In this document: piece after piece, positions 37,877 to 46,545 of the stretch
Layout: each line of letters starts with the position of its first letter
Numbering within the stretch: the stretch's first letter is position 1
Assembly: GCF_001552195.1 (NCBI RefSeq)
Contig: NZ_BCQS01000005.1
Location: 186,001-250,000, forward strand
From: Actinomadura latina NBRC 106108
Lineage (GTDB): Bacteria > Actinomycetota > Actinomycetes > Streptosporangiales > Streptosporangiaceae
Reading direction: 5' to 3'
DNA length: 64,000 bases
Translations under genes and position numbers: made by a program
The notes under the pieces: generated by a model
What the model saw: only the letters and a program-made list of their open reading frames with translations
Told to the model about the DNA's origin: nothing
Databases searched by the model: none

Positions 37877-39270
37877 AGCTCCCCCAGCCGGGTCTTGACG
37901 ACCTTGCCCATCGCGTTGCGCGGCAGCGAGTCGACCAGGTGGACGACGCGGGGCCGCTTGTGCACCGACAGGCGCTCGGCGACGAACTCGATGAGCCGGG
38001 TCTCGGCGACGCCGTCGGCGACGACGTAGGCGGTGACCTGCTCGCCGAGGTCGTCGTGCGGCGTGCCGACGACGGCGGCCTCCCGCACCGCGGGGTGGGC
38101 GAGCAGCGCGTTCTCGATCTCGCCAGCGCCGATCCGGTAGCCGCCGCTCTTGATGAGGTCGGTGGACGCGCGGCCGACGATGCGGTGCCAGCCGTCCGGG
38201 CCGGCGGCGGCGATGTCGCCGGTGCGGAACCAGCCGTCCGGCGCGAACGACTCCGCGGTCGCCTCGGGGCGGTTGAGGTAGCCCTTGAACAGCAGCGGGG
38301 CGCGGACGTGCAGCTCGCCGGGCGTCTCCCCGTCCGGCGGGACGGGCGTGCCGTCCTCGGCGACGAGGCGCGTCTCGACGCCCGGCAGCGGAGTGCCGAC
38401 GTAGCCGGGCCGCCTGTCGCCGTCGGCGCGCGCGCTGAGCGTGATGAGGGTCTCGGTCATGCCGTAGCGCTCGACGGGACGGTGCCCGGTGAGTCCGGCG
38501 AGGCGCTCGAAGACGGGCACGGGCAGCGGCGCGCTGCCGGAGACGAGCAGCCTCGCGGTGCGGAGGGCCCGCGCGGTGGACGGGTCCGCCGCCGTCCTGG
38601 ACCAGACCGTGGGGACGCCGAAGAACAGGCTGCCGCCGTCCTTCTGCGCAGCCTCCGCGTACAGCTCGGGCCTGGGACGCCCGGTGTGGACGAGCCGCGA
38701 CCCGGTCCGCAGCGCCCCGAGCACGCCGAGGACGAGCCCGTGCACGTGGAACAGGGGCAGCCCGTGGACGAGGACGTCGTCGGGCGTCCAGGCCCAGGCC
38801 TCCGCGAGCGCGTCCAGCCCGGCGGCGATCGCGCGCCGCGAGATGAGCACGCCCTTCGGCGCGCCCGTCGTGCCGCTCGTGTAGAGGATCAGCGCGGTCG
38901 CGTCGCCGGGGACGCCGGCCGCGGCGCCGTCCCCGCCGCGCGGCAGCCCGTCGACCGGGACTAGGGGCGGCTCGCCGTCGACGGGCTCGGTGCCACCGGC
39001 GGCGAGGATCATGCTCGCGCCCGAGTCGCCCAGGATGTGGGCGCGCTCGGCAGGCCCCGAGTCGGGCGGCAGCGGCACCACCGGGACGCCCGCGAGGAGG
39101 CCGCCGACGACCGCCGCGACCGTCTCCAGGGAGGCCGTGGCGTGCACGGCGACCGCGTCCGCGCCGCGGACCTCCGCCGCCACGGCGGCCGCCCGGCCGA
39201 GCAGTCCGTCGCGGGACAGTTCGCGGCCGGCGATGCGGATCGGGCCGCCGGTCTCGCCGAGCAGGTCCAT
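37873..39270 (-). CDS. matB: Malonyl-CoA synthetase-like acyl-CoA ligase
   Basis: A 465-aa AMP-forming ligase. ILYTSGTTGAPKGV, LFHVHGLVLGVLGAL, ERYGMTETL, RPGYVGTPLPGVETRLV and PRNAMGKVVKTRL fit MatB, which activates malonate or methylmalonate; the HVHGL and VGTPLPGVE segments are its best marks. It starts where caiB ends (TGATG overlap). A short-chain acid other than malonate is possible. Malonate is the end product of barbiturate breakdown, which would fit the neighbouring ring-opening enzyme. Confidence 0.8.
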   Translation of the reverse strand: MDLLGETGGPIRIAGRELSRDGLLGRAAAVAAEVRGADAVAVHATASLETVAAVVGGLLAGVPVVPLPPDSGPAERAHILGDSGASMILAAGGTEPVDGEPPLVPVDGLPRGGDGAAAGVPGDATALILYTSGTTGAPKGVLISRRAIAAGLDALAEAWAWTPDDVLVHGLPLFHVHGLVLGVLGALRTGSRLVHTGRPRPELYAEAAQKDGGSLFFGVPTVWSRTAADPSTARALRTARLLVSGSAPLPVPVFERLAGLTGHRPVERYGMTETLITLSARADGDRRPGYVGTPLPGVETRLVAEDGTPVPPDGETPGELHVRAPLLFKGYLNRPEATAESFAPDGWFRTGDIAAAGPDGWHRIVGRASTDLIKSGGYRIGAGEIENALLAHPAVREAAVVGTPHDDLGEQVTAYVVADGVAETRLIEFVAERLSVHKRPRVVHLVDSLPRNAMGKVVKTRLGEL

Positions 39271-40475
39271 CACTCGTCCCTCTCCCTCTTCTCCTTCTCT
39301 TTCTTCTCTTTCCGCAGATCCTCCCGCTCCTCCCGCTCCTCCAGCCAGGCCAGTACCTCGCCGGTGTGCTCGCCGAGCAGGGGCGGCGCGGTGTGGTCGC
39401 GCGGGGCCGCCCCGTCGAAGCGCAGCGGCGGGCCCGGCAGCTCGATGCGGCCGAGCTGCGGATGATCGACCTCGATGACGAGGCCCTGCGAGCGCGTCTG
39501 GTCCCACTCGTACACCTCGTCGATCGACCGGATCGCGCCCGCCGGGACGCCCGCCTCGTCCAGCCGCGCGAGCCACACGTCGCGCGTGCCGTCCGCGAGG
39601 GCCTTCTCGATGTCGGCGGTCAGCTCCGCGCGGTGCGCGGCGCGGTCGGGGATCGTCGCGTAGCGCGGGTCGTCGGGGTCGAGGCCGACGAGCGGCGCGA
39701 ACCGGCGCCACAGGTTCTGGTTGGCCACCCCGATCTGGATCTGCCCGTCCTCGCAGTGGAACGTCCCGTACGGGGCGATGGACGGATGGTCGTTGCCCAC
39801 CGATTCGGGGGCGTCGCGGGCGACCGTCCAGCGCGTCCCCTGGAACATGTGCGCGCCGACGACCGACGCCAGCAGCGAGGTGCGGACGACCGTCCCGCGT
39901 CCCGTCCGGGTCCGCTCGTACAGGGCGGCCAGCACCCCGGCGACGCCGTTGTGCGCCGCGAGGATGTCGGCGATCGACAGGCCGACCTTGCTGGGTGTGC
40001 CGGGCGGGCCGGTCACGCTCATGATCCCCGCCTCGCCCTGCACGATGGCGTCGTAGCCGGGGCGCCCGCCCTCCGGGCCGCCGTGCCCGAAGCCGGTGAT
40101 GGACAGGACGATCAGCCCGGGGTTCAGCTCGTGCAGCCGCTCGACGGGGAAGCCGAGCCGGTCGAGCACTCCCGGCCGGAAGTTCTCCACCAGCACGTCG
40201 GCGTGCCGCACCAGCCGGGCCAGGACGCCCGCACCCTCGTCCGACTTCAGGTCGAGGGTGATCGACTCCTTGTTCCGGTTGATCGACAGGTAGTAGGTGC
40301 TGACCTGGTCGTCGCCCGCGAACGGCGGCCCCCAGCCGCGGGTCTCGTCCCCGCCGCCGGGATGCTCGACCTTGATGACCCTGGCGCCGAGGTCGGCGAG
40401 GGTCATGGTGGCCTGCGGGCCCGCCACGACCCGGCTGAGGTCGACGATCACGACGCCTTCGAGCGGTCCGGGCAA
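39270..40475 (-). CDS. CaiB/BaiF family CoA transferase
   Basis: A 401-aa class III CoA transferase. VVIVDLSRVVAGPQATM, LGARVIKVEHPGGGDETRGWGPP, NRNKESITLDLKS, ADVLVENFRPGV and the Asp-containing YDAIVQGEAGIMS region are all family features. A TTG start at 40475 follows AAGGAGG. The last about 25 residues are a highly charged Glu/Lys/Arg tail (EKKEKEKRERDE at the end), unusual for the family and encoded by a purine-only tract. It is coupled to matB; together they could activate and exchange a dicarboxylate-CoA. Confidence 0.88.
   Translation of the reverse strand: MPGPLEGVVIVDLSRVVAGPQATMTLADLGARVIKVEHPGGGDETRGWGPPFAGDDQVSTYYLSINRNKESITLDLKSDEGAGVLARLVRHADVLVENFRPGVLDRLGFPVERLHELNPGLIVLSITGFGHGGPEGGRPGYDAIVQGEAGIMSVTGPPGTPSKVGLSIADILAAHNGVAGVLAALYERTRTGRGTVVRTSLLASVVGAHMFQGTRWTVARDAPESVGNDHPSIAPYGTFHCEDGQIQIGVANQNLWRRFAPLVGLDPDDPRYATIPDRAAHRAELTADIEKALADGTRDVWLARLDEAGVPAGAIRSIDEVYEWDQTRSQGLVIEVDHPQLGRIELPGPPLRFDGAAPRDHTAPPLLGEHTGEVLAWLEEREEREDLRKEKKEKEKRERDE
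39278..39313. repeat. 36-base pyrimidine/purine tract
   Basis: An uninterrupted polypyrimidine run on the plus strand (polypurine in the mRNA) inside the end of caiB and just upstream of the matB start. It is far less GC-rich than its surroundings and offers several overlapping GGAG/GAGG sites to ribosomes near matB. Confidence 0.7.
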
Positions 40476-40524
40476 GGACGTCCTCCTTAGCGGGTGCTCC
40501 TTCGCGGGTGCGGCACCTGGAAGT

Positions 40525-41124
40525 ATGCCGTCCGTGCCGGGACCCGCCATGACCTACCCCGCGCTCGCCGCGCGGCTGCTCGCGCTGCCGCCGTCCTGCG
40601 GTCCGGCGCGCCTGGTCGCGGTGGACGGGCCGAGCGGCGCCGGCAAGTCGACGTTCACCGACCACCTGGCCGAGGTTCTGGTCGGGGCGCCCGTCATCCG
40701 GTCGGACGACTTCCGGGTTCCCTGGGAGGCCGACCCGCTGACCTGGTGGGAGCCTCTGCGCGTCGCCGTTCTCGGCCCGCTCTGCGCGGGGCGTCCGGCC
40801 CGGCTGCGCCGCTACGACTGGCACCGCGACGGTTACGGCCCCGAAGAGGAGATCTCACCGCCGCCCGTCCTCATCGTCGAGGGCGTCGGCTCGGCCTGGG
40901 CCGGGTCGCCCGCCGCCTACCGCATCTGGATCGACGCCCCCTACGACGTCCGCCAAGCCCGCGCCCTCGCCCGCGACGGCGTGGAGTACGCCGACGCCTG
41001 GGAGCGGTGGGCCGCGCGCGAGGGCGAGTTCTTCGTCAAGGACGGTACCAAAGCCCGCTGCGACCTCCAGGTGGACGGGACCACTTTCACTCCGCATCGG
41101 TTCTCAATCGCATCCGACCCGTAA
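40525..41124 (+). CDS. Uridine kinase-like P-loop protein
   Basis: A 199-aa nucleoside/nucleotide kinase-fold protein with the P-loop VDGPSGAGKSTFTDHLA, a base/phosphate region IRSDDFRVPWEADPLTWW, RYDWHRDGYGPEE and VLIVEGVGSAWAG, as in small actinobacterial uridine kinase-like proteins. Substrate is unproven. ATG at 40525 or at 40549 is possible. It is divergent from caiB. Confidence 0.8.
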   Translation: MPSVPGPAMTYPALAARLLALPPSCGPARLVAVDGPSGAGKSTFTDHLAEVLVGAPVIRSDDFRVPWEADPLTWWEPLRVAVLGPLCAGRPARLRRYDWHRDGYGPEEEISPPPVLIVEGVGSAWAGSPAAYRIWIDAPYDVRQARALARDGVEYADAWERWAAREGEFFVKDGTKARCDLQVDGTTFTPHRFSIASDP

Positions 41125-41127
41125 CGG

Positions 41128-41757
41128 GTGCCTCAGTTGGGTGTGGAGTGTCGGTCTTCGGTGTTCGGTTGGTGGGGGCGGGTTTTTGTGGCGTGCTTTG
41201 GGGACTCTTTGGTGGCGTGCTTTGGTTTCGCGGCCGCACTCGGTGCCGTGCTGTCGGGCGGCCACCGCGCCACCAAGGTCACCGTCGTCTGCGACCTCGA
41301 CACTCTCACCGGCGGCACCGCCCCGGCGCGGCTGACCGACGGGACCCCGATCCCCGCAGCACAGGCCCGCCGCATCGCGCTCAACGCCGGCGTGTCGCCT
41401 CTGCTGCTGGGACGCGGGCACACGCCCCTCTACCTCGGCCACAGGGTCCGGTTCGCCACCGGCCCGCAGCGCCAGGTCCTGGAGACCCTCTACCCGACGT
41501 GTGCGGTACAGGGCTGCGAGGTCCCCGGGACGCTGTGCGAGGTCGACCACGTACGCGGCTGGGCACTCGGCCGCTCCCCCACCGACATCGACGTACTGTC
41601 CCTGTGCTGTGGCTGGCACAACCGCTACAAGCACACCAACCCGGATCGGCTCCACATCACGACGGACGAGAACGGCCGCTACATCTACCGGCTGCGTCCA
41701 CCCGGAGCCGACCCCCCTGCCGAACGCCGCCCGCCACCGTGGCCGCGCGCCGCCTGA
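41128..41757 (+). pseudogene. Remnant of a DUF222/HNH endonuclease-like gene
   Basis: From about 41260 the frame encodes the C-terminal part of a DUF222-HNH protein (VVCDLDTLTGG, ARLTDGTPIPAAQARRIA, then a Cys-rich nuclease region). The N-terminal about 250 residues are missing, and the start region is AT-richer with a short direct repeat instead of coding sequence. The HNH core is degenerate: the first His pair reads DH, the Asn position is lost (DIDVLSLC), only the last His-containing segment is normal. No ribosome binding site precedes the frame. Most likely a decayed copy. Confidence 0.65.
41188..41225 (+). repeat. Short direct repeat at the HNH remnant
   Basis: GTGGCGTGCTTTGG occurs at 41188-41201 and again at 41212-41225, a 24-base period. 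It sits where the missing N-terminal part of the HNH gene should be and may mark the deletion joint. Confidence 0.7.
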
Positions 41758-41784
41758 CGGCCTGCGGGGCATACGCTCACAGCC

Positions 41785-42597
41785 ATGACCAGTGCGGAGT
41801 ACGTCGCGGTCAACAAGGCGCTCTGGGACGAACGAGTCCCGATACACGTCGCCAGTGACTTCTACGACGTCGCCGGATTCAAGGCCGGGGGTCAGCCCCT
41901 GCGAGACTTCGAGCTGGCCGAGGTCGGGGACGTCACCGGCCTTCGGCTGGTCCACCTCCAGTGCCATTTCGGTCTCGACACGCTCTCCTGGGCCCGCCGA
42001 GGCGCGCACGTCACCGGCCTGGACTTCTCCGAGAAGGCCGTCGAGGCCGCCCGCGCGGTGGCTGAGGAGACAGGTCTGCAAGCGCGCTTCGTCGCCTCGG
42101 ACGTCTACGACGCGCCGACCGTCCTCGACGACACCTACGACATCGTCTACACGGGTCTCGGCGCCCTGTGCTGGCTTCCCGACATCGGCCGCTGGGCCGA
42201 GGTCGTCGCGTCACTTCTGCGTCCGGGCGGGTTCCTCTATCTCGCGGAGTTCCACCCCTTCGCCGACACCCTCGATGATGAGGAAGGCCACACGGTCGCC
42301 TACGACTATTTCGCCGAGGGGCCGCAGATCTGGGACGAGCCGGACGCGGGCAGCTACGCCGATCCGCAGGCGTCCGTCCAGCACACCCGGTCGATCGAGT
42401 TCGTCCACGGGCTGGGCGAGGTCGTCACGGCCCTGGCCGCTGCCGGCCTGCGCATCGACTTCCTGCATGAGCACGACTACACGCTCTGGCAGCGGTTCTC
42501 CGTACTGGAGCGGGACGGCACCGCCTACCGCCCTCCCGAGGGCCGTCCCCGCGTCCCGCTGATGTACTCCCTCCGCGCCGCCAAGCCCTCGCCCTGA
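41785..42597 (+). CDS. Class I SAM-dependent methyltransferase
   Basis: A 270-aa methyltransferase. LVHLQCHFGLDTLSWARRGAHVTGLDFSEKAV is a variant of motif I (C-x-F-G in place of G-x-G-x-G), typical of a conserved actinobacterial subgroup, followed by DIVYTGLGALCWLPD and LRPGGFLYLAEFHP. Substrate unknown. It has no operon partner, standing between the HNH remnant and the convergent phospholipase D gene. Confidence 0.87.
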   Translation: MTSAEYVAVNKALWDERVPIHVASDFYDVAGFKAGGQPLRDFELAEVGDVTGLRLVHLQCHFGLDTLSWARRGAHVTGLDFSEKAVEAARAVAEETGLQARFVASDVYDAPTVLDDTYDIVYTGLGALCWLPDIGRWAEVVASLLRPGGFLYLAEFHPFADTLDDEEGHTVAYDYFAEGPQIWDEPDAGSYADPQASVQHTRSIEFVHGLGEVVTALAAAGLRIDFLHEHDYTLWQRFSVLERDGTAYRPPEGRPRVPLMYSLRAAKPSP

Positions 42598-42609
42598 CCG
42601 GGCCGGTGC

Positions 42610-43830
42610 CTACAGGAAGCGGCGGATCGGGGTGATCGACAGTTCCCTGGCGCGCTGGGTCAGGGAACGCCGGGCCCAGCGCGCGTGGTCGACCCGCTCG
42701 CTGCGGGCCAGGTCGTCGTCGAAGTGGGCGTCGAGCGTCGTGGTCAGGTCTTCGTCGATCACGGCGAGCATGACCTCCTCGTCGTGGTCGAGGGACCGCC
42801 GGTTGAAGTTCGTCGAGCCGAGCAGGGAGACCATCCCGTCCATGGTGATGATCTTGGTGTGCAGCATGGACGCCCGGTACTGGTGGATGCGCACGCCGCA
42901 GCCCAGGAGCGTCTCGTAGTTCCGCTGGCTCGCCAGGCGGCTCACGCGCTTGTCGGCGTGCGGACCCGGCAGCAGCAGGTCCACCTCGACGCCGCGGCCG
43001 GCCGTCTCGCACAGCAGGTCGATGAAGTAGGGATCGGGGGCGAAGTAGGCGGTGGCCACCCGCAGCCGCCGCTCCGCCAACTGGAGGACGACCCTGAAGA
43101 GGGTCTGCATGTCCTGCCAGCCGAGACTGGCCGACCCGCGCACGACCTGCACCACGGCGTCGCCCGCCGGGTCGTGTTCGCCGAAGCGGTCGCGGTCGTC
43201 GAACAGCACGTCGTCGACCTCGGCCCAGTTCTGGGCGAACGCGGCCGCGATGCCGTCCACCGCGGGTCCGCGCACCCGGAAGTGGCTGTCCCGCCACTCG
43301 TGCTCGTTGCGGGCGTCGCCGCACCATTCCTCGGCGATGCCGACTCCCCCGGTGAACGCCGTCCGCTCGTCCACGACGAGCACCTTGCGGTGGCAGCGGT
43401 GGTTCTGCTTGAACGGTGAGCGGGCGATGGGCTTGCGGAACCATCTGACCGTGACGCCCGCCCGGTCCATCCGGTCCAGAAGATCCCTTTCGATCTGCCA
43501 GCTGCCGATGCCGTCCAGGAGCAGGCGGACCCGCACCCCGGCGCGCGCACGGTCCGACAGCGCGTCGGCGAAGCGGCGGGCGATGTCCCCGCGCCAATAG
43601 ACGTAGGTCATCATGTCGATGGTGTGCCGGGCTCCGGCGATCTCGTCCAGCATCGCGGGGAAGATCGCATCCCCGTTGATCAGGGGGGTCACGGCGTTGC
43701 CCTCCGTCGCCGCCACGCCGATGAGCCGCTCCAGGGACCGGCGGATCCGGTGCGCGCGGTCTGCGGGGGGTGTCGCGGGGGCGCCGGGGGTGGTCTCGGG
43801 TTGCGCCGGTCGTTGCTGGGGGACGGTCAT
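42610..43830 (-). CDS. Phospholipase D / cardiolipin synthase-like protein
   Basis: A 406-aa protein with two HKD motifs: HRCHRKVLVVDERTAFTGG near residue 145 and MLHTKIITMDGMVSLLGSTN near residue 325. The order fits cardiolipin synthases that condense phosphatidylglycerol, but the usual N-terminal membrane helices are absent, so a soluble phospholipase D-type transferase is also possible. Confidence 0.87.
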   Translation of the reverse strand: MTVPQQRPAQPETTPGAPATPPADRAHRIRRSLERLIGVAATEGNAVTPLINGDAIFPAMLDEIAGARHTIDMMTYVYWRGDIARRFADALSDRARAGVRVRLLLDGIGSWQIERDLLDRMDRAGVTVRWFRKPIARSPFKQNHRCHRKVLVVDERTAFTGGVGIAEEWCGDARNEHEWRDSHFRVRGPAVDGIAAAFAQNWAEVDDVLFDDRDRFGEHDPAGDAVVQVVRGSASLGWQDMQTLFRVVLQLAERRLRVATAYFAPDPYFIDLLCETAGRGVEVDLLLPGPHADKRVSRLASQRNYETLLGCGVRIHQYRASMLHTKIITMDGMVSLLGSTNFNRRSLDHDEEVMLAVIDEDLTTTLDAHFDDDLARSERVDHARWARRSLTQRARELSITPIRRFL

Positions 43831-44006
43831 TCCGGCCTCTTCTCCTTACACTGCCGTCGACGACCAGCCCGTCCTCGCCGGGCGCGCCGAGGATCCGAAG
43901 CCGATCGTTCGGCGGGGATTCGTCCCCCTGTCCGCGCGTTTCATACCTGTCCGTACATCTGCCGAAATCGGTACGGTCGGGTGATCTTCGTCGTTAGCGT
44001 GGTGCC

Positions 44007-44554
44007 ATGAGCGGTGACGGGCTTTCCCAGGGGATCGGTCCTGCGGCGAAGATCGCGTTGCGAGGGGCGGCGGCCGAGGACGACGAGGACGCCGCGGCCC
44101 TGTGGTGCTCGCGGCTGGCCGGGTTCGGGCTGGTCGAGGCGGCCAGGGACCACTTCCGCCCGGCCGCCGGGGAGGGCGACCTCGGGTCGCGCCTCAGCCG
44201 CGCCGGCCGGCGCGAGGAGGCCATGTCCTGGTACCGGCGCGCGGCCGAGGCCGGCGCCGGCATCACGATGAACAACCTCGCCGTCCAGCACGTCCTGGAG
44301 GGGGAGCACGCGGAGGCCGAGCGGTGGTTCCGGCGTGCCGCCGACGCCGGGAACGTCGACGGGACGGCCAACCTGGGGCGCCTGAAGCTGGAGGCAGGCG
44401 ATCTGCGGGACGCCGAGACCTGGCTGACCGCGGCGGCCGAGCAGGGGCACGGCGGCGCGGCGGCGCGGCGGAGCAGCTCGCCGGCCTGCTGGCCGACGCG
44501 GGCCGGACGGAGGAGGCCGAGGTCTGGCGGGCGCGGTCGGCGGCCCGGCGATGA
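44007..44554 (+). pseudogene. Sel1/TPR-repeat protein with a frameshift near 44460
   Basis: Frame 1 encodes Sel1-like repeats (AMSWYRRAAEAGAGITMNNLA, AERWFRRAADAGNVDGTANLG, AETWLTAAAEQGHGG) to about 44460, then turns into Arg/Pro-rich sequence that runs on to 44609. The -1 frame from the same point continues sensibly (AEQLAGLLADAGRTEEAEVW) and ends at a TGA that overlaps the next start by ATGA. The break lies in a GCG/GGC repeat. A one-base deletion, a base-calling error or programmed slippage would all explain it; the coupling supports the shifted end as original. Confidence 0.7.
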
Positions 44555-44904
44555 TGATCCGGGTCGACCGCGACAGCGTCGCCATGGGGGACGACGTCCG
44601 CCCCCATGACGAGACGATCGACCTGCCGGGCGAGACGTCCCTGGCCGACGTCGTGGCGCACCTGCTGGAGCGGCGGTTCCTCGCCTCGATCGCGAGCGGG
44701 AGGGCCACCTGGATCCTCGTCGGCGACCGGCCGCTGGCGGTCGTGGCGCAGCAGTGGGACGAGCCCCGCTTCCTCGTGGACGGGTCGCGGCCGATCCGCT
44801 CGTTCGGGGCCGGGGGCGTCTCCCTCAGGTTCCGGTACTGGAAGCAGCACGACCCCGACGGGGTCTTCGAGGAACTGGCCGCCGGGCGCGAACCCGAGCG
44901 GTGA
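44551..44904 (+). CDS. Conserved hypothetical protein, 117 aa
   Basis: Not recognised. The protein has no membrane segment or signal and includes LADVVAHLLERRFLASI and TWILVGDRPLAVVAQQWDEP, suggesting a small alpha/beta fold seen beside repeat proteins. The ATG overlaps the end of the shifted Sel1 frame, so the two form a pair. Confidence 0.7.
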   Translation: MMIRVDRDSVAMGDDVRPHDETIDLPGETSLADVVAHLLERRFLASIASGRATWILVGDRPLAVVAQQWDEPRFLVDGSRPIRSFGAGGVSLRFRYWKQHDPDGVFEELAAGREPER

Positions 44905-44961
44905 GCCGGCCGCGCCCGGGGCGGTCGGTAGCATCGGTGGAGCCTACGGGGAGGGCGCCGC

Positions 44962-45678
44962 ATGCCGATCGAGAGCGAGCACCGTGCGTCCGACTCGCCG
45001 TACGTCGCTCGTGTCTGGCGCGGGCGCGCCGGCGGGGTGGAGAGCCTGACGTCGGTGGCGACGTCGAACTGGGAACTCGTCTTCTGGGAGTTCGAGGGCG
45101 CCGTGCACGCGGGCGTCCGGGGGCCGGAGACGGCGGCGTCGACCGTGACGGCGGCCGGTGACTCGGATTCGCTCGGGATCACGTTCGCGCACGGGACGTC
45201 GATGCCGCATCTGCCGGTCGCCGGGCTCGTCGACGCCGAGAGGGAGAGCCCGTACGCCGACAGGCGCGTCTTCGTCCTGCGGGGCGAGGAATGGGAGATC
45301 CCCCGCTTCGACAGCGCGGAGGACCTCGTCGGCAGGCTCGGGCGCGCGGGCGTGGTCATCCGCGACCCGCTCGTGGACGAGATCGTGCGGGGAGGGCCCG
45401 CCGGGGTCGGGTCCCGGTCGGTGGAGCGGCGCGTCGCGTCCTCGACGGGCCTGACGCAGGGCGCGATCCGGCAGATCGACCGGGCCCGCCACGCCGCGGT
45501 GCTGCTCGGGGAGGGCGTGCCGTCCCTGGAGGTCGTGCACCGGCTCGGCTACTACGACCAGCCGCACATGGCGAGGTCGCTGCGGCGGTTCATCGGCCGG
45601 ACCGCGACGCAGCTGCGGCGGGACGCCGGGGGGCCGCTGTCGCTTCTGTACAAGATCGAGGGCGACGAGCGTTTCTAG
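44962..45678 (+). CDS. AraC family transcriptional regulator
   Basis: A 238-aa regulator with a sensor-like N-terminal half and a C-terminal AraC helix-turn-helix pair: TQGAIRQIDRARHAAVLLGEG, then VVHRLGYYDQPHMARSLRRFIG, the second recognition helix, and TATQLRR. It lies 50 bases upstream of the hydrolase and RibD-like genes in the same direction and may control them. Confidence 0.88.
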   Translation: MPIESEHRASDSPYVARVWRGRAGGVESLTSVATSNWELVFWEFEGAVHAGVRGPETAASTVTAAGDSDSLGITFAHGTSMPHLPVAGLVDAERESPYADRRVFVLRGEEWEIPRFDSAEDLVGRLGRAGVVIRDPLVDEIVRGGPAGVGSRSVERRVASSTGLTQGAIRQIDRARHAAVLLGEGVPSLEVVHRLGYYDQPHMARSLRRFIGRTATQLRRDAGGPLSLLYKIEGDERF

Positions 45679-45728
45679 GGTTGGGTCGCCGCGATCGACG
45701 CGGCCCGACACTGGAAGGGTGTGACCTG

Positions 45729-46544
45729 ATGTTCGAGGGCACCGTCACCTCGCCCGACGGAACCGTCATCGCCTACAGCGCGTGGGGCGAGGAGGAGCCG
45801 ATCGTCCTCATCGACGGCGCGACCGCCCACCGCGCCTCGACCCCCGAGAACGCGGCGGCGGCGGAACTGCTCGCCGGCCGGTTCCGGGTGATCAACTACG
45901 ACCGGCGCGGCCGCGGGGAGAGCGGAGACACCGCCCCCTACGCGGTCGAGCGCGAGGTCGAGGACCTCACCGCGGTCATCGAGCGGGCGGGCGGGGGCCG
46001 CCCGGCGACGGTGTTCGCCTGGTCGTCCGGCGGGCACCTGGCGCTCAACGCGGCGCAGGCCGGGGCGCCCGTCGCGCGGATGGCGCTGTTCGAGCCGCCG
46101 GTCATCGCCGGCGGCGGCCACCCGCCGCTGCCGCCCCGCTACGTCGAGCGGCTCGACGCGGCCGTCGCCGACGGGCGGCCCGGGGACGCCGTGGCGCTGT
46201 TCCTGACCGCCGTCGCCGGGATGCCGGAGGACGCCGTCCGCGAGATGCGCGGCGCCGACTTCTGGCCGGCGCTGGAGGCGGTCGCCCCGACGATCGCCTA
46301 CGACGGCCGCAACGTCGGGGACACCATGTCCGGCAGGCCGCTGCGCGCCGACCTGTGGGACAAGGTCGACGTGCCCGTCCTCGTGCTGTACGGCGAGGAC
46401 ACGTGGCCGCACCTCGCCGCTGGCGCGAAGGCGCTGGCGGACCACCTGCCGACCGCCACCCTGAAGGCGGTCCCGGGCGAGAACCACAGCACCACGCCCG
46501 ACGTCCTCGCGTCCGTGCTGGGCGACTTCGCCGAGGGGGCCTGA
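45729..46544 (+). CDS. Alpha/beta-hydrolase fold protein
   Basis: A 271-aa hydrolase. VINYDRRGRGESGDT and the nucleophile elbow AWSSGGHLALNAA are visible, with the Asp in LVLYGEDTWPH and His in GENHSTT completing the triad. Substrate unknown. It is followed after one base by the RibD-like gene. Confidence 0.87.
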   Translation: MFEGTVTSPDGTVIAYSAWGEEEPIVLIDGATAHRASTPENAAAAELLAGRFRVINYDRRGRGESGDTAPYAVEREVEDLTAVIERAGGGRPATVFAWSSGGHLALNAAQAGAPVARMALFEPPVIAGGGHPPLPPRYVERLDAAVADGRPGDAVALFLTAVAGMPEDAVREMRGADFWPALEAVAPTIAYDGRNVGDTMSGRPLRADLWDKVDVPVLVLYGEDTWPHLAAGAKALADHLPTATLKAVPGENHSTTPDVLASVLGDFAEGA

Positions 46545-46545
46545 C

